Shown here: piece by piece, positions 14,605 through 22,095 of the stretch
Numbering within the stretch: the first letter of the stretch is position 1
Layout of the letters: every line of letters starts with the position of its first letter
DNA from: Deltaproteobacteria bacterium
GTDB taxonomy: Bacteria; Desulfobacterota; Syntrophia; Syntrophales; UBA2210
NCBI GenBank assembly: GCA_016935935.1
Contig: JAFGPZ010000266.1
Coordinates: 1 to 23,075 of the forward strand
Length of the DNA stretch: 23,075 bases
Direction of reading: 5' to 3'
Notes under the pieces: generated by a model
Told to the model about the DNA's origin: nothing
The model's input: the letters and a program-made list of their open reading frames with translations, nothing else
Databases searched by the model: none
Program-made: the position numbers and the translations under genes

Positions 14605-16773
14605 ATGCATCAAGTGATTCAAAATATTCGTAACGGTAGGCTTAGCGTGAAGGAAATTCCGGATCCTGTCGTTAAGCCTGGCCATGTGTTGATCTCTAAT
14701 GCGTTTTCGGTAATATCGGCTGGGACTGAGAGAGCCGCGATTGAACTGGCCAAGAAGTCCCTGCTTGCAAAAGCCAAGGACAGGCCAGATCAGGTTCGTC
14801 GGGTTCTTGAAAAGCTTAAGAACGAAGGAATCCTGAATACGATCTCCCAGGTGCGTGAGAGGCTCGATGAACCCATGACCATGGGATACTCCTCTGCAGG
14901 TGTGGTGCTTGCATGCGGCGAAGGGATTCATGAATTCAAACCAGGCGACAGGGTAGCCTCCAATGGTCCCCATGCCGGAGTGGTTTGTGTACCAAAGCAT
15001 TTATGTGCCAAAGTTCCAGATGGAGTTGAACTCGATTCCGCAGCCTTCACTGTATTGGGAGCGATTGCCCTTCAAGGAATTCGGCTGGCACATCTTGGAC
15101 TGGCTGAAACAGCCTTCATCATTGGCCTGGGATTGATCGGACAACTGACTGTGGCACTGCTTAAGGCACAGGGTTGCCGGGTGTTTGGAATAGATATCGA
15201 TGGAGATAAGTGCCGCATTGCAGAGAAAATGGGTGCAGAGAAGGCTAAATCCGACTTTGAAATAAAAGAGTTAAATGATCTAACTCGTGGGGCAGGAGCA
15301 GATGCTGCTATCATTACTGCCTCCACAAAATCAAATGAGCCGATTGAGATGGCTGCCGAGGTCGTGAGAAAGAAGGGCCGCGTGGTTGCCGTGGGAGATG
15401 TTTCTCTAAACCTTCCCCGCCGTCCCTTCTACTTCAAAGAAGCTGAATTCGTGGTCTCCTGTTCCTATGGCCCGGGTCGTTACGATGCCGAATATGAAGA
15501 ACGGGGGCATGACTATCCAATCGGTTACGTCCGGTGGACGGAACAGCGGAACATGCAGGCTGTGCTCGATCTCATGGTAGCAAGAAAGCTTGATATGTCA
15601 CCATTGATTTCGCACAGGTTCAAGATTGAAAATGCGGAAACTGCGTATGAGATAATTGAAAAAGGTAAAGAGCTTTATCTGGGAATTCTGTTGGAATATA
15701 ACGGCAGTGAAGTCTCTTCCTTAAAAAGAGTAGAGTTAAGAACAGCATCGCAAACCTCTGTCGAAGGAATTGGTGTAGGGGTTCTTGGGGCAGGTAACTT
15801 CGCAAGGTTAGTTTTGCTGCCAGCGCTGGGAAAGATTGGGACAGTAAAACTGCGTGCCTTATGCTCTACGGGTGGATTGTCAGCGGTCCAGAGTGGACAA
15901 AAACTGGGCTTTGAAGTTGCAACGTCGGATGAAGAAGAAGTTTATAAAGACCCAGCAGTCGGAGCCGTATTTATTCTCACGCGTCACAATCAGCATGCCC
16001 GCCAGGTGATTAAGGCACTTCAAGCTGGCAAACACGTCTTCGTCGAAAAACCCCTTTGTCTGAACGAAACAGAACTTAATGACATCATTGCTGCTTATAA
16101 CCAGATAAACGAAAGAGACCAAAGAAACCAGACAAACCAAATACTCATGGTTGGCTATAACCGCCGCTTTTCTCCCATGGCTCTCCAACTCAAATCCTTC
16201 CTGGCAAACAGACACGAACCTCTGGTCATGCATTATCGTGTGAATGCCGGCTATATCCCATCCGATCACTGGGTTCAAGACCCCGAGCAAGGGGGAGGCC
16301 GGATTATCGGGGAAGTATGTCACTTCGTTGATTTCTTAACTTTCCTGACAGGGAATCTACCGAAGAGGGTTGATGCTCGTGCGCTTACCAGTGATGGCCG
16401 TTATCACGACGACAACGTGGTCACCACCCTTGAATTTGCCGATGGATCCCTTGGAACCATCACTTATGTGGCCAATGGGGATGCAGCATTCCCAAAGGAA
16501 CGAGTTGAAGTTTTTGGTGGGGGTATGACTGCGGTGTTAGATGATTTTAGCCGCCTTGAATTGGTGCAACGCGGGCGTAAAAAGGTGTATAAATCTCGCC
16601 TGCGCCAGGATAAAGGGCATCAGGAAGAATGCAACGCTTTTATCGGGGCCATTCGGGCAGGAGGTTCTCTTCCTATTCCGCTTGAAGAACTTGTGGCGAC
16701 CACCTTGACAACGTTTGGAATCAATGATTCACTCCGCAGCGGTACATCGATCGAGTTAGATTTGAAGACCTAA
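14605..16773 (+). CDS. Bi-domain oxidoreductase: Zn-dependent-alcohol-dehydrogenase-like plus Gfo/Idh/MocA
   Basis: 722 residues. The N-terminal half (about 1-365) is a medium-chain dehydrogenase with a VISAGTERA opening and a nucleotide-binding GLGLIG at 174-179. The C-terminal half (about 388-722) is a Gfo/Idh/MocA oxidoreductase with GVLGAGNF (about 392-399) and the EKP motif at 481-483. The fused architecture is a recognised family found in exopolysaccharide loci, often beside heparinase II/III genes; its reaction is not established, but oxidation and re-reduction of a nucleotide sugar is likely. An in-frame 15-residue run NQI NER DQR NQT NQI (499-513), encoded by five 9-nt repeat units, sits just before LMVGYNRRFSP. 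Translation starts right after a 7-nt repeat and lacks a strong ribosome-binding site. Confidence 0.88.
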   Translation: MHQVIQNIRNGRLSVKEIPDPVVKPGHVLISNAFSVISAGTERAAIELAKKSLLAKAKDRPDQVRRVLEKLKNEGILNTISQVRERLDEPMTMGYSSAGVVLACGEGIHEFKPGDRVASNGPHAGVVCVPKHLCAKVPDGVELDSAAFTVLGAIALQGIRLAHLGLAETAFIIGLGLIGQLTVALLKAQGCRVFGIDIDGDKCRIAEKMGAEKAKSDFEIKELNDLTRGAGADAAIITASTKSNEPIEMAAEVVRKKGRVVAVGDVSLNLPRRPFYFKEAEFVVSCSYGPGRYDAEYEERGHDYPIGYVRWTEQRNMQAVLDLMVARKLDMSPLISHRFKIENAETAYEIIEKGKELYLGILLEYNGSEVSSLKRVELRTASQTSVEGIGVGVLGAGNFARLVLLPALGKIGTVKLRALCSTGGLSAVQSGQKLGFEVATSDEEEVYKDPAVGAVFILTRHNQHARQVIKALQAGKHVFVEKPLCLNETELNDIIAAYNQINERDQRNQTNQILMVGYNRRFSPMALQLKSFLANRHEPLVMHYRVNAGYIPSDHWVQDPEQGGGRIIGEVCHFVDFLTFLTGNLPKRVDARALTSDGRYHDDNVVTTLEFADGSLGTITYVANGDAAFPKERVEVFGGGMTAVLDDFSRLELVQRGRKKVYKSRLRQDKGHQEECNAFIGAIRAGGSLPIPLEELVATTLTTFGINDSLRSGTSIELDLKT
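16099..16143 (+). repeat. In-frame 9-nt repeat array inside the bi-domain oxidoreductase gene
   Basis: Five consecutive 9-mers (AACCAGATA, AACGAAAGA, GACCAAAGA, AACCAGACA, AACCAAATA) encode five NQx-like tripeptides. They are the same unit type as the intergenic array at 78-194; AACCAGATA and AACCAAATA occur exactly in both. The array lies between IIAAY and LMVGYN of the Gfo/Idh/MocA domain, a place where relatives, as I recall them, have only about six residues. Confidence 0.82.
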
Positions 16774-16816
16774 TAGGCTTAGACCTCGTAGGCCGCTATT
16801 AAATAAACCAAGAAAA

Positions 16817-17578
16817 ATGCAAGCTCGGATGTCTACCTATGCAGTTCACAAAGAAAGGAAACTGAAAGGTTATGTCGGGTTAGGGGTCAAAAAGGCTTTT
16901 TCTTTTTTCTATTCTGACCGTCTCAATCAGGATGAACTTTTTGCCCAAGAAATCATTCCTTGTTTGACAAAGGAATCCTTCGTTCTGGACGCGGGGTGTG
17001 GCAATGGCACCTCGTTCCACTATGATTTGAAGCAAAATGTTCGTTATCTTGTTGGCTGTGATCTCGGCAGTTCGATATCGAAAAACACAAATATTATGAT
17101 AGGTATCCGCACGAATCTGGAATGTTTACCATTTGCCCGCGAATCATTTGATATTATCTTCTCCCGATACGTATTGGAGCATCTTAGTGAGCCAGGCGTC
17201 ATTTTTTCTGAGTTCGCTCGCATACTCAGGCCGGGAGGAAAACTGATTGTACTTACCCCAAGCAAGTTTCACTATACAGTGCTATTGAGCCGATTGACAC
17301 CACATCGCTTTCATGAATTTGTCTCTGCTCTTCGAGGTAATTTACCGGAGGACACCTTTCCCACAAAGTATTTATGCAACAGTAGGACCGAACTAATTCG
17401 GATTGCTCAAGAAGCCGGTTTGACTTTAACAAAAATTGTACATACAGAAGTCTCACCTAACTATCTGCTATGGTCGTTACCTTCTTTCTTAGCTGGCGTG
17501 GCTTATGAGCGCATAGTTAATAAGTTAAGCTTTTTAAGTGCGCTTCGGGTTAGCATTATTGCCGTCTTCCAGCGTTAG
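16817..17578 (+). CDS. Class I SAM-dependent methyltransferase
   Basis: 253 residues. Motif I is VLDAGCGNGTS (about 56-66), followed by VGCDLGSS and, at the catalytic side, IIFSRYVLEHLSEP and ILRPGGKLIVLTPS, all typical of Methyltransf_11/25 proteins. The C-terminal 60 residues include a hydrophobic YLLWSLPSFLAGVAYERI stretch as in glycan methyltransferases that may contact the membrane. ATG 16817 and ATG 16829 are both possible starts and neither has a clear Shine-Dalgarno. The gene sits between the bi-domain oxidoreductase and wecB, so a sugar or uronic-acid methylation is plausible. It is not a close copy of the methyltransferase at 2498; only the general motifs are shared. Confidence 0.82.
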   Translation: MQARMSTYAVHKERKLKGYVGLGVKKAFSFFYSDRLNQDELFAQEIIPCLTKESFVLDAGCGNGTSFHYDLKQNVRYLVGCDLGSSISKNTNIMIGIRTNLECLPFARESFDIIFSRYVLEHLSEPGVIFSEFARILRPGGKLIVLTPSKFHYTVLLSRLTPHRFHEFVSALRGNLPEDTFPTKYLCNSRTELIRIAQEAGLTLTKIVHTEVSPNYLLWSLPSFLAGVAYERIVNKLSFLSALRVSIIAVFQR

Positions 17579-17611
17579 CAAACCAGGGTGGTTAAACACT
17601 CGGAAACTTCG

Positions 17612-18703
17612 ATGCATATCGTTCACGTCGTGGGAGCCCGTCCCAATTTTATGAAAGCTGCACCCGTGATGCGGGCGCTCGCCTCGCTGGATGGATTTCA
17701 TCAAACCCTGGTTCACACAGGTCAACATTACGACACGAACATGTCAGAAGTATTCTTCCAGCAACTGGATATCCCTGAGCCTAACATCAACCTGGGAGTG
17801 GGCTCAGGGAGCCACACCTGGCAGACGGCACAGATCATGAATTCCTTTGAGTCCGTTGCCCTGGAGTCCAAACCAGATCTGGTTTTGGTCTATGGGGATG
17901 TCAATTCCACTGTGGCCACCGCGTTAGTATGCGCCAAGATGTCGATACCCGTTGGCCATGTGGAAGCAGGGCTGCGGAGTTTTGATCGAACCATGCCTGA
18001 AGAGATTAATCGCTTACTTACAGACCAGATAGCTGATTTGCTTTTTACCCCATCAAGGGATGCTGACGAAAACCTCTTGCGTGAAGGTATCCCCTCGCAA
18101 AAGATCCATCTTGTGGGTAATGTGATGATTGATACCTTAGTCCACCTGTTGCCCAAAGCATTAGATCGATGGAGCATTCTGCATTCTTCATGGAAGTTTG
18201 AGCGATTTGGACTGGTCACGTTGCATCGTCCGTCCAATGTAGATCATCCGGAAAAGATCTCTTCCATCATGAAGGCCCTCATCGAGGTGGGTGATCTACT
18301 GCCTCTCGTCTTTCCCATCCATCCTCGCACCCGTCGGCGTTTAGAAGATCAAAAACTCTTCAATCAAAATTCTCGGGTTCACCTCCGGGAGCCCCTGGGC
18401 TATTTGGATTTCCTGGCCCTGCAATCTCACGCCGCCCTGGTGATCACCGACTCGGGAGGCATTCAAGAAGAAACAACCTATCTTGGTGTTCCCTGTCTGA
18501 CCGTGCGTGAGAATACCGAGCGACCAGTGACGCTCACTCTGGGGACGAATATCCTGGTTGGGGAGGATATGGATCGATTGAAGGCTGAGGTGAGACGAAT
18601 TCTTTCTGGAGACAGGAAACAGGGACAGATGGTACCACTCTGGGATGGCCAGGCTGCCCGTCGAATTGCCGATTCGATCGCGAGTTCGCCATTTCAACAA
18701 TGA
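17612..18703 (+). CDS. wecB: UDP-N-acetylglucosamine 2-epimerase, non-hydrolysing
   Basis: 363 residues from ATG 17612. Signatures: MHIVHVVGARPNFMKAAPVM at the start, HTGQHYD, VYGDVNST, the central HVEAGLRSFDRTMPEEINR, and TDSGGIQEE in the C-terminal UDP-binding half. These are diagnostic of WecB/MnaA, a GT-B-like fold enzyme converting UDP-GlcNAc to UDP-ManNAc; FnlC/WbjD-type enzymes acting on FucNAc/QuiNAc precursors share the same motifs. An in-frame GTG at 17588 would add eight residues, but GGAAA at 17602-17606 is placed for 17612 and the family start matches there. No UDP-ManNAc dehydrogenase (WecC) is in the window. The gene precedes a C5-epimerase-like gene by a short gap. Confidence 0.9.
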   Translation: MHIVHVVGARPNFMKAAPVMRALASLDGFHQTLVHTGQHYDTNMSEVFFQQLDIPEPNINLGVGSGSHTWQTAQIMNSFESVALESKPDLVLVYGDVNSTVATALVCAKMSIPVGHVEAGLRSFDRTMPEEINRLLTDQIADLLFTPSRDADENLLREGIPSQKIHLVGNVMIDTLVHLLPKALDRWSILHSSWKFERFGLVTLHRPSNVDHPEKISSIMKALIEVGDLLPLVFPIHPRTRRRLEDQKLFNQNSRVHLREPLGYLDFLALQSHAALVITDSGGIQEETTYLGVPCLTVRENTERPVTLTLGTNILVGEDMDRLKAEVRRILSGDRKQGQMVPLWDGQAARRIADSIASSPFQQ

Positions 18704-18721
18704 AAACCCGCTTTGCCAGTG

Positions 18722-19702
18722 ATGTCAGTACTAAGCCGGATAAATTATTATCGTAGGATCATTCCTGCCTACTTCACTTCGCAAAAAAGCCATCTCACCT
18801 TCTGGCATGAATCGCCAGAAGTCAACGAAAATATGAAGCCGGGAGAGTTGAGTGAATACTATATGCCTTTCACTGCCAAAGCCGATTATCCAGGGCAATA
18901 CGACAAGGCAGGGATCCCGCTTCTCAACTATCATGGCAAATTGGGACTCCAGTACAATCCTATTGCCATCGCCCAATACGGGCTGGGAAACTATAATCTT
19001 TTTTTACGGACAGGAGATACACAACGCCGCAGGAAGTTTTTGAGGGTCGCCGATTGGTTATTGACTCGTCTTGAAAAGAATAGTTCTGGAATGTGGGTAT
19101 GGAACCACCACTTTGATTGGGAATATCGGACTCGACTCAAAGCCCCCTGGTATTCAGCCCTTGCTCAAGGGCAAGGCATTTCATTTCTGGTAAGAGCTCA
19201 TCGAGATGTCGGAAACACTATTTATCTCGATGCGGCCCAACGGGCCTTTGAGCCACTTCTGAAAACCTTGGACAACGGGGGTGTTGCTTATCGGGATGAT
19301 AGTGGCCATACCTGGCTCGAAGAGTATATTGTTTCTCCTCCCACGCATATCCTGAACGGTTTCATCTGGGCGAGCTGGGGGGTCTACGACTATTTCCTTG
19401 CCACCGGGGAACCTGTAGCAAAGACGCTGTTTGACCAACTCATCGAAACGCTGGGGGCTAAACTTCACCTTTACGAGGCAGGCTTCTGGTCTCTGTACGA
19501 ACAATCGGGTACCCGGCTCAAAATGCTGGCCAGCCCATTTTATCATCATTTACACATCGTCCAACTTGAAATTCTCTATCGGTTAACGGGCCGGGAGATT
19601 TTTCATCAGTTTGCTTCACGATGGGAGGGTTACCGCAAGAGTCGCCTGAAGCGGACGGCGGCCCTTCTTTACAAGACCATCTTCAAACTCTGTTACTATT
19701 AA
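18722..19702 (+). CDS. D-glucuronyl C5-epimerase-like protein (C5-epim_C family)
   Basis: About 326 residues. The central PWYSALAQGQGISFLVRAH, then ILNGFIWASWGVYDYFLATG and FYHHLHIVQLEIL, match the C-terminal catalytic (alpha/alpha toroid) domain of heparan D-glucuronyl C5-epimerase, which inverts C5 of glucuronic acid to iduronic acid in a polymer. There is no signal peptide or membrane segment visible at the start, so it would act in the cytoplasm. The frame opens at TTG 18713; ATG 18722 is the first ATG and is chosen with little ribosome-binding-site support. The protein has just this domain and is shorter than animal enzymes. Polymer substrate is unknown; no heparinase or glycosaminoglycan synthase is in the window. 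Confidence 0.82.
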   Translation: MSVLSRINYYRRIIPAYFTSQKSHLTFWHESPEVNENMKPGELSEYYMPFTAKADYPGQYDKAGIPLLNYHGKLGLQYNPIAIAQYGLGNYNLFLRTGDTQRRRKFLRVADWLLTRLEKNSSGMWVWNHHFDWEYRTRLKAPWYSALAQGQGISFLVRAHRDVGNTIYLDAAQRAFEPLLKTLDNGGVAYRDDSGHTWLEEYIVSPPTHILNGFIWASWGVYDYFLATGEPVAKTLFDQLIETLGAKLHLYEAGFWSLYEQSGTRLKMLASPFYHHLHIVQLEILYRLTGREIFHQFASRWEGYRKSRLKRTAALLYKTIFKLCYY

Positions 19703-19725
19703 TAGTTGTTAAAACATTTTCTTTT

Positions 19726-19850
19726 CAGGCTGCTCAAAAATATCCAGATGCAAGGCTCCCGAAATCCTGAGGAATGAGGCGTACTCGGATGTACGCTGCA
19801 ATGACGAAGGATGAGGGGAACGCCACAGATGGGGGTTTTTCAGTAGCCTG
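19726..19850. repeat. Long imperfect palindrome (dispersed intergenic element)
   Basis: The 157-nt gap between the C5-epimerase-like gene and the next gene is almost filled by a hyphenated palindrome. The outer arms CAGGCTGCTCAAAAA (19726-19740) and GTTTTTCAGTAGCCTG (19835-19850) pair with few mismatches; CCAGATG (19744-19750) and CAGATGGG (19826-19833) extend the pairing, and the apex is GCGTAC (19779-19784) / GTACGC (19791-19796). The TTTTTCAG-AGCCTG end is familiar to me from dispersed intergenic repeats in Desulfobacterota genomes (recollection, not a search). The element ends nine bases before the GTG start of the next gene. Confidence 0.78.
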
Positions 19851-19859
19851 CCAGGTGCT

Positions 19860-21119
19860 GTGAAGATCCTATATATATCCCAGTATTTTCCGCCGGAGAT
19901 GGGAGCCCCGGCTGCACGAGTCTCGGAGCTTGCACACCATTGGGTTCAATCCGGGCACCAGGTGACCGTGCTCACCGGCTTTCCGAATCACCCGACAGGG
20001 AATATTCCGCCAGAGTACAAGGGGAAATATCGCCGGCTGGTTTGCCGGGAGGCTGTTGACAACATTCGTGTGGTGCGAACCTGGCTCCTGCCCTTTCCCA
20101 ACCGGAAGGCACACGAGCGGATTCTGAATTACCTTTCCTTTTGTTTGTCCGCATCACTCACTGGAAGTTTTCTGGGCCGGCCTGATGTGATCATTGCCTC
20201 CACCCCCCAGCTTTTCGTCGGCCTGTCCGGCTGGTGGATTGGCCGTATTCGAAAGATCCCCTTTGTCCTGGAGGTGAGAGACCTCTGGCCAGACTCTATC
20301 ACCGCCTCAGGGATGGGGAGGGAGGGATCAATGCCAATCAGGGTCATCCGCGCCGTTGCAGGGTTTTTATACCGGTCTTGTGAACACATCGTCGTGGTTA
20401 CCCCTGCATTCCAAGAAGATTTGGTTTCGAAGTGGGATATGCCTTTGGAGAAGATATCGATCGTTGAGAACGGGGTCGAGACCGATCTTTTCACTCCAGA
20501 CGGTGGGAGAGATACTGATAAAAGCGCGCTGGGTATTCAGGGGCGTTTCGTCGTTTCCTACATCGGGACGCTTGGGCTGGCTCACGGATTGAGCACAGTG
20601 CTTCAGGGGGCTGCTCAGTTGCAGACTGTCTCACCGGAGATTGTATTCTTATTTGTAGGAGAAGGGGCTGACAAAGAGAGGTTGATTTCAATGGCTCAGG
20701 ACAAGGGTCTTTTAAACGTTTTATTCCTTCCCCAGCAACCAAGAGAGAAAGTACCCTCCATTATCAGAGCCTCAGACGTCTGTCTTGTTCCACTTAGGAA
20801 AGCTGATGTCTTCAAAACGGTTATTCCTACGAAGATGTTGGAATTCATGGCTTGTGGCCGGCCAGTGATCTTAGGTGTTGATGGGCAGGCGCGCCAGGTG
20901 CTTGATCAGGCCCAAGCGGGTGTTTTTGTGGAGCCGGAAAACCAGGATGCGCTGGTTCAGGCAATCAAACGCCTTTATCAGGATAGCACTCTGAGGCAGA
21001 CCCTTGGTCGTAATGGGCGAAATTATATCATTGAGTATCTTTCACGGGAGCAGACAGCAAGACTATATACGACTGTATTAGAGAAGGTTGCCTTTCATTG
21101 GAACGAATCTCTTCAATGA
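19860..21119 (+). CDS. wbuB: Glycosyltransferase family 4, WbuB-like
   Basis: 419 residues. The start MKILYISQYFPPEMGAPAAR followed by VLTGFPNHPTG, then VLEVRDLWPDSI, is the WbuB pattern of GT4 transferases (FucNAc or GlcNAc-type donor). The donor half has VSYIGTLGLAHGL, LFVGEGADK, and KMLEFMACGRPVI with the E in the donor site. In many O-antigen and capsule loci WbuB is adjacent to wecB, as here apart from the epimerase between them. The GTG start at 19860 is chosen because it gives the exact family N-terminus; the leader has only CCAGG upstream and lies next to a long palindrome. The stop TGA overlaps an ATG that begins a small ORF in a repeated segment. Confidence 0.9.
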   Translation: MKILYISQYFPPEMGAPAARVSELAHHWVQSGHQVTVLTGFPNHPTGNIPPEYKGKYRRLVCREAVDNIRVVRTWLLPFPNRKAHERILNYLSFCLSASLTGSFLGRPDVIIASTPQLFVGLSGWWIGRIRKIPFVLEVRDLWPDSITASGMGREGSMPIRVIRAVAGFLYRSCEHIVVVTPAFQEDLVSKWDMPLEKISIVENGVETDLFTPDGGRDTDKSALGIQGRFVVSYIGTLGLAHGLSTVLQGAAQLQTVSPEIVFLFVGEGADKERLISMAQDKGLLNVLFLPQQPREKVPSIIRASDVCLVPLRKADVFKTVIPTKMLEFMACGRPVILGVDGQARQVLDQAQAGVFVEPENQDALVQAIKRLYQDSTLRQTLGRNGRNYIIEYLSREQTARLYTTVLEKVAFHWNESLQ

Positions 21120-21235
21120 ATTGGTTCCGATCTGCCAAGTCAATCTACGTTATCCTCATTCCTAAAATGATCGAAGAGCTCCTCAACCGGGGGGAATGAA
21201 CCTCCGTCCCGGAATCCAGCATCGCCGTTGATATC
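21111..21235 (+). repeat. Diverged repeat copy 1 (possible DUF4143 ATPase remnant)
   Basis: This segment is similar to 22910-23025 over about 120 nt and to 21921-21979 over about 58 nt. It contains a 27-codon ORF (ATG 21116, TGA 21197-21199; MNWFRSAKSI, then MIEELLNRGE at the end), which begins inside the stop codon of the WbuB-like gene. The VI.I..KMIEELLNRG text resembles the 'fViSEliK.llNrG' segment of DUF4143-domain AAA+ ATPases, and GTTGATATCC further down fits the following 'EVDIL' codons, both inferred by eye. The remaining part up to 21343 shows no gene. Confidence 0.5.
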
Positions 21236-21343
21236 CATCCACAAGCCGCCTGACCTCCCGAATACATTTTCCAGTGAAGCGCTTAGCGCGAAACAATAAA
21301 ATCATCTGGAACCAACGGTGTTCTCAATCCCTGAATCGGACCA

Positions 21344-21374
21344 AAATCCTGACTAAATAATTTAGTCAGGATTT
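21344..21374. promoter_or_regulatory. Perfect 14-bp inverted repeat, candidate operator of the winged-helix regulator
   Basis: AAATCCTGACTAAA (21344-21357) and TTTAGTCAGGATTT (21361-21374) are exact reverse complements with a TAA spacer. The site ends nine bases before ATG 21384 of a winged-helix protein, the classic position for autoregulation. A second, weaker site with the same GACT-N9-AGTC layout lies just behind the gene. The right arm contains AGGA, so binding or RNA folding there could also affect ribosome access. Confidence 0.8.
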
Positions 21375-21383
21375 GGACCTCTT

Positions 21384-21683
21384 ATGGCAAAAGGCATTGA
21401 TCCCGAGGAGACACTGGTGAAACTTTTCGGCTCCGTTTCGAGGGCAAGGATTCTCAATTTCCTGTATGCCTTTGAAGGACAGTCCTTTTATCAGAGGGAG
21501 ATCATGTACGAGACCGGTCTTGCACTCCGGGCGGCGCAGAGGGAGCTTGAAAACCTTGCCTCCTTGGGCCTTGTCAAGATCCAAAAGACTCGTAACAAAG
21601 TCTATTATGAAATCAATCGTCACTCCCCGCTCTTCAAGCCTTTTAAAGAAATCTGCGGACTGACTCCCAAAGGGGGAGAATAA
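21384..21683 (+). CDS. Winged-helix transcriptional regulator (ArsR/MarR-like fold)
   Basis: 99 residues: LFGSVSRARILNFLYAF, then a FYQREIMYETGLALRAAQRE recognition-helix region and a wing GLVKIQKTRNKVYYEINR, followed by the SPLFKPFKEI tail common in small winged-helix proteins found next to nucleotidyltransferase genes. ATG 21384 has GGA at 21375-21377, six bases upstream. The palindrome just upstream suggests it represses its own transcription and perhaps that of the HEPN-MNT genes 410 nt downstream; this is inference. It is not related to the glycan genes by sequence. Confidence 0.8.
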   Translation: MAKGIDPEETLVKLFGSVSRARILNFLYAFEGQSFYQREIMYETGLALRAAQRELENLASLGLVKIQKTRNKVYYEINRHSPLFKPFKEICGLTPKGGE

Positions 21684-21699
21684 TCGGTATTGTCCTTTC

Positions 21700-21718
21700 T
21701 GACTTAATTTTTTAGTCA
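21700..21718. promoter_or_regulatory. Second, imperfect operator-like site behind the regulator gene
   Basis: TGACTTAATTTTTTAGTCA has TGACT/AGTCA arms nine bases apart and an A/T-only centre, matching the core of the perfect palindrome at 21344-21374 (TGACTAAATAATTTAGTCA) in all ten arm positions. It lies 17 nt downstream of the regulator stop. Confidence 0.55.
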
Positions 21719-21882
21719 ACTTCATAAACTCACTAACCCGAAACCCGGCAGCGTCCAACTACATTGGACCCTATCCGGATGATCCAAGGGGACCAAGCCC
21801 GGCACCCTTCTGACTGGCCGGAGAGTCACGCACAATAAAGCCTGGGATGCCGTCAAACAGGAATAAATAATCATTAATAATC

Positions 21883-22053
21883 ATGGACCAATCTCATAAG
21901 TCTTTAACGAATTCGTCTCAATCTCCCAACCCAACCCATGCTATCCTCATTTCCAAAGTGATCGAAGAGCTCCTCAACCAAAGGAAAGGAGCTCTATCCT
22001 TTTGGCGTGAAGCTTCCATTTTTCAGTCAGAAGAGATCAATTTGTTTTGTTGA
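21883..22053 (+). pseudogene. Small ORF with DUF4143 ATPase-like fragment (repeat copy 2)
   Basis: The gap 21684-22095 contains a 56-codon ORF (ATG 21883, TGA 22051-22053). Its middle, HAILISKVIEELLNQRKGAL then SFWREAS, resembles the 'VISEiiKellNrgk.paLyFWRd.sG' region of the C-terminal DUF4143 domain of AAA+ ATPases; this is by eye. Nucleotides 21921-21979 are the second copy of the segment seen at 21111 and 22910. Flanking parts of the ORF look unrelated to the family, and no ATPase P-loop or Walker region is near. It could be translated but more likely is a fragment. No ribosome-binding site is clear. The remaining bases of the gap show only the operator-like site at 21700. Confidence 0.5.
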
Positions 22054-22095
22054 ACTTTTATCTCTTAAATGATAAATTGTTGAACGGCAAAGGCC

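Noticed and set aside
16774..16816. A further copy of the 9-nt array between the bi-domain oxidoreductase and the methyltransferase
   Set aside because: The text (TAGGCTTAG, ACCTCGTAG) looks similar in flavour, but the spacing of the repeated words is not nine bases.
18700..18756. ATGAAAACC... overlapping the wecB stop as start of the C5-epimerase-like gene
   Set aside because: That frame reaches a TAG after 18 codons; the domain is in the frame of ATG 18722.
19695..19706. Palindrome ACTATTAATAGT at the end of the C5-epimerase-like gene
   Set aside because: Short, AT-only in the middle and overlapping the stop codon; could easily be chance.
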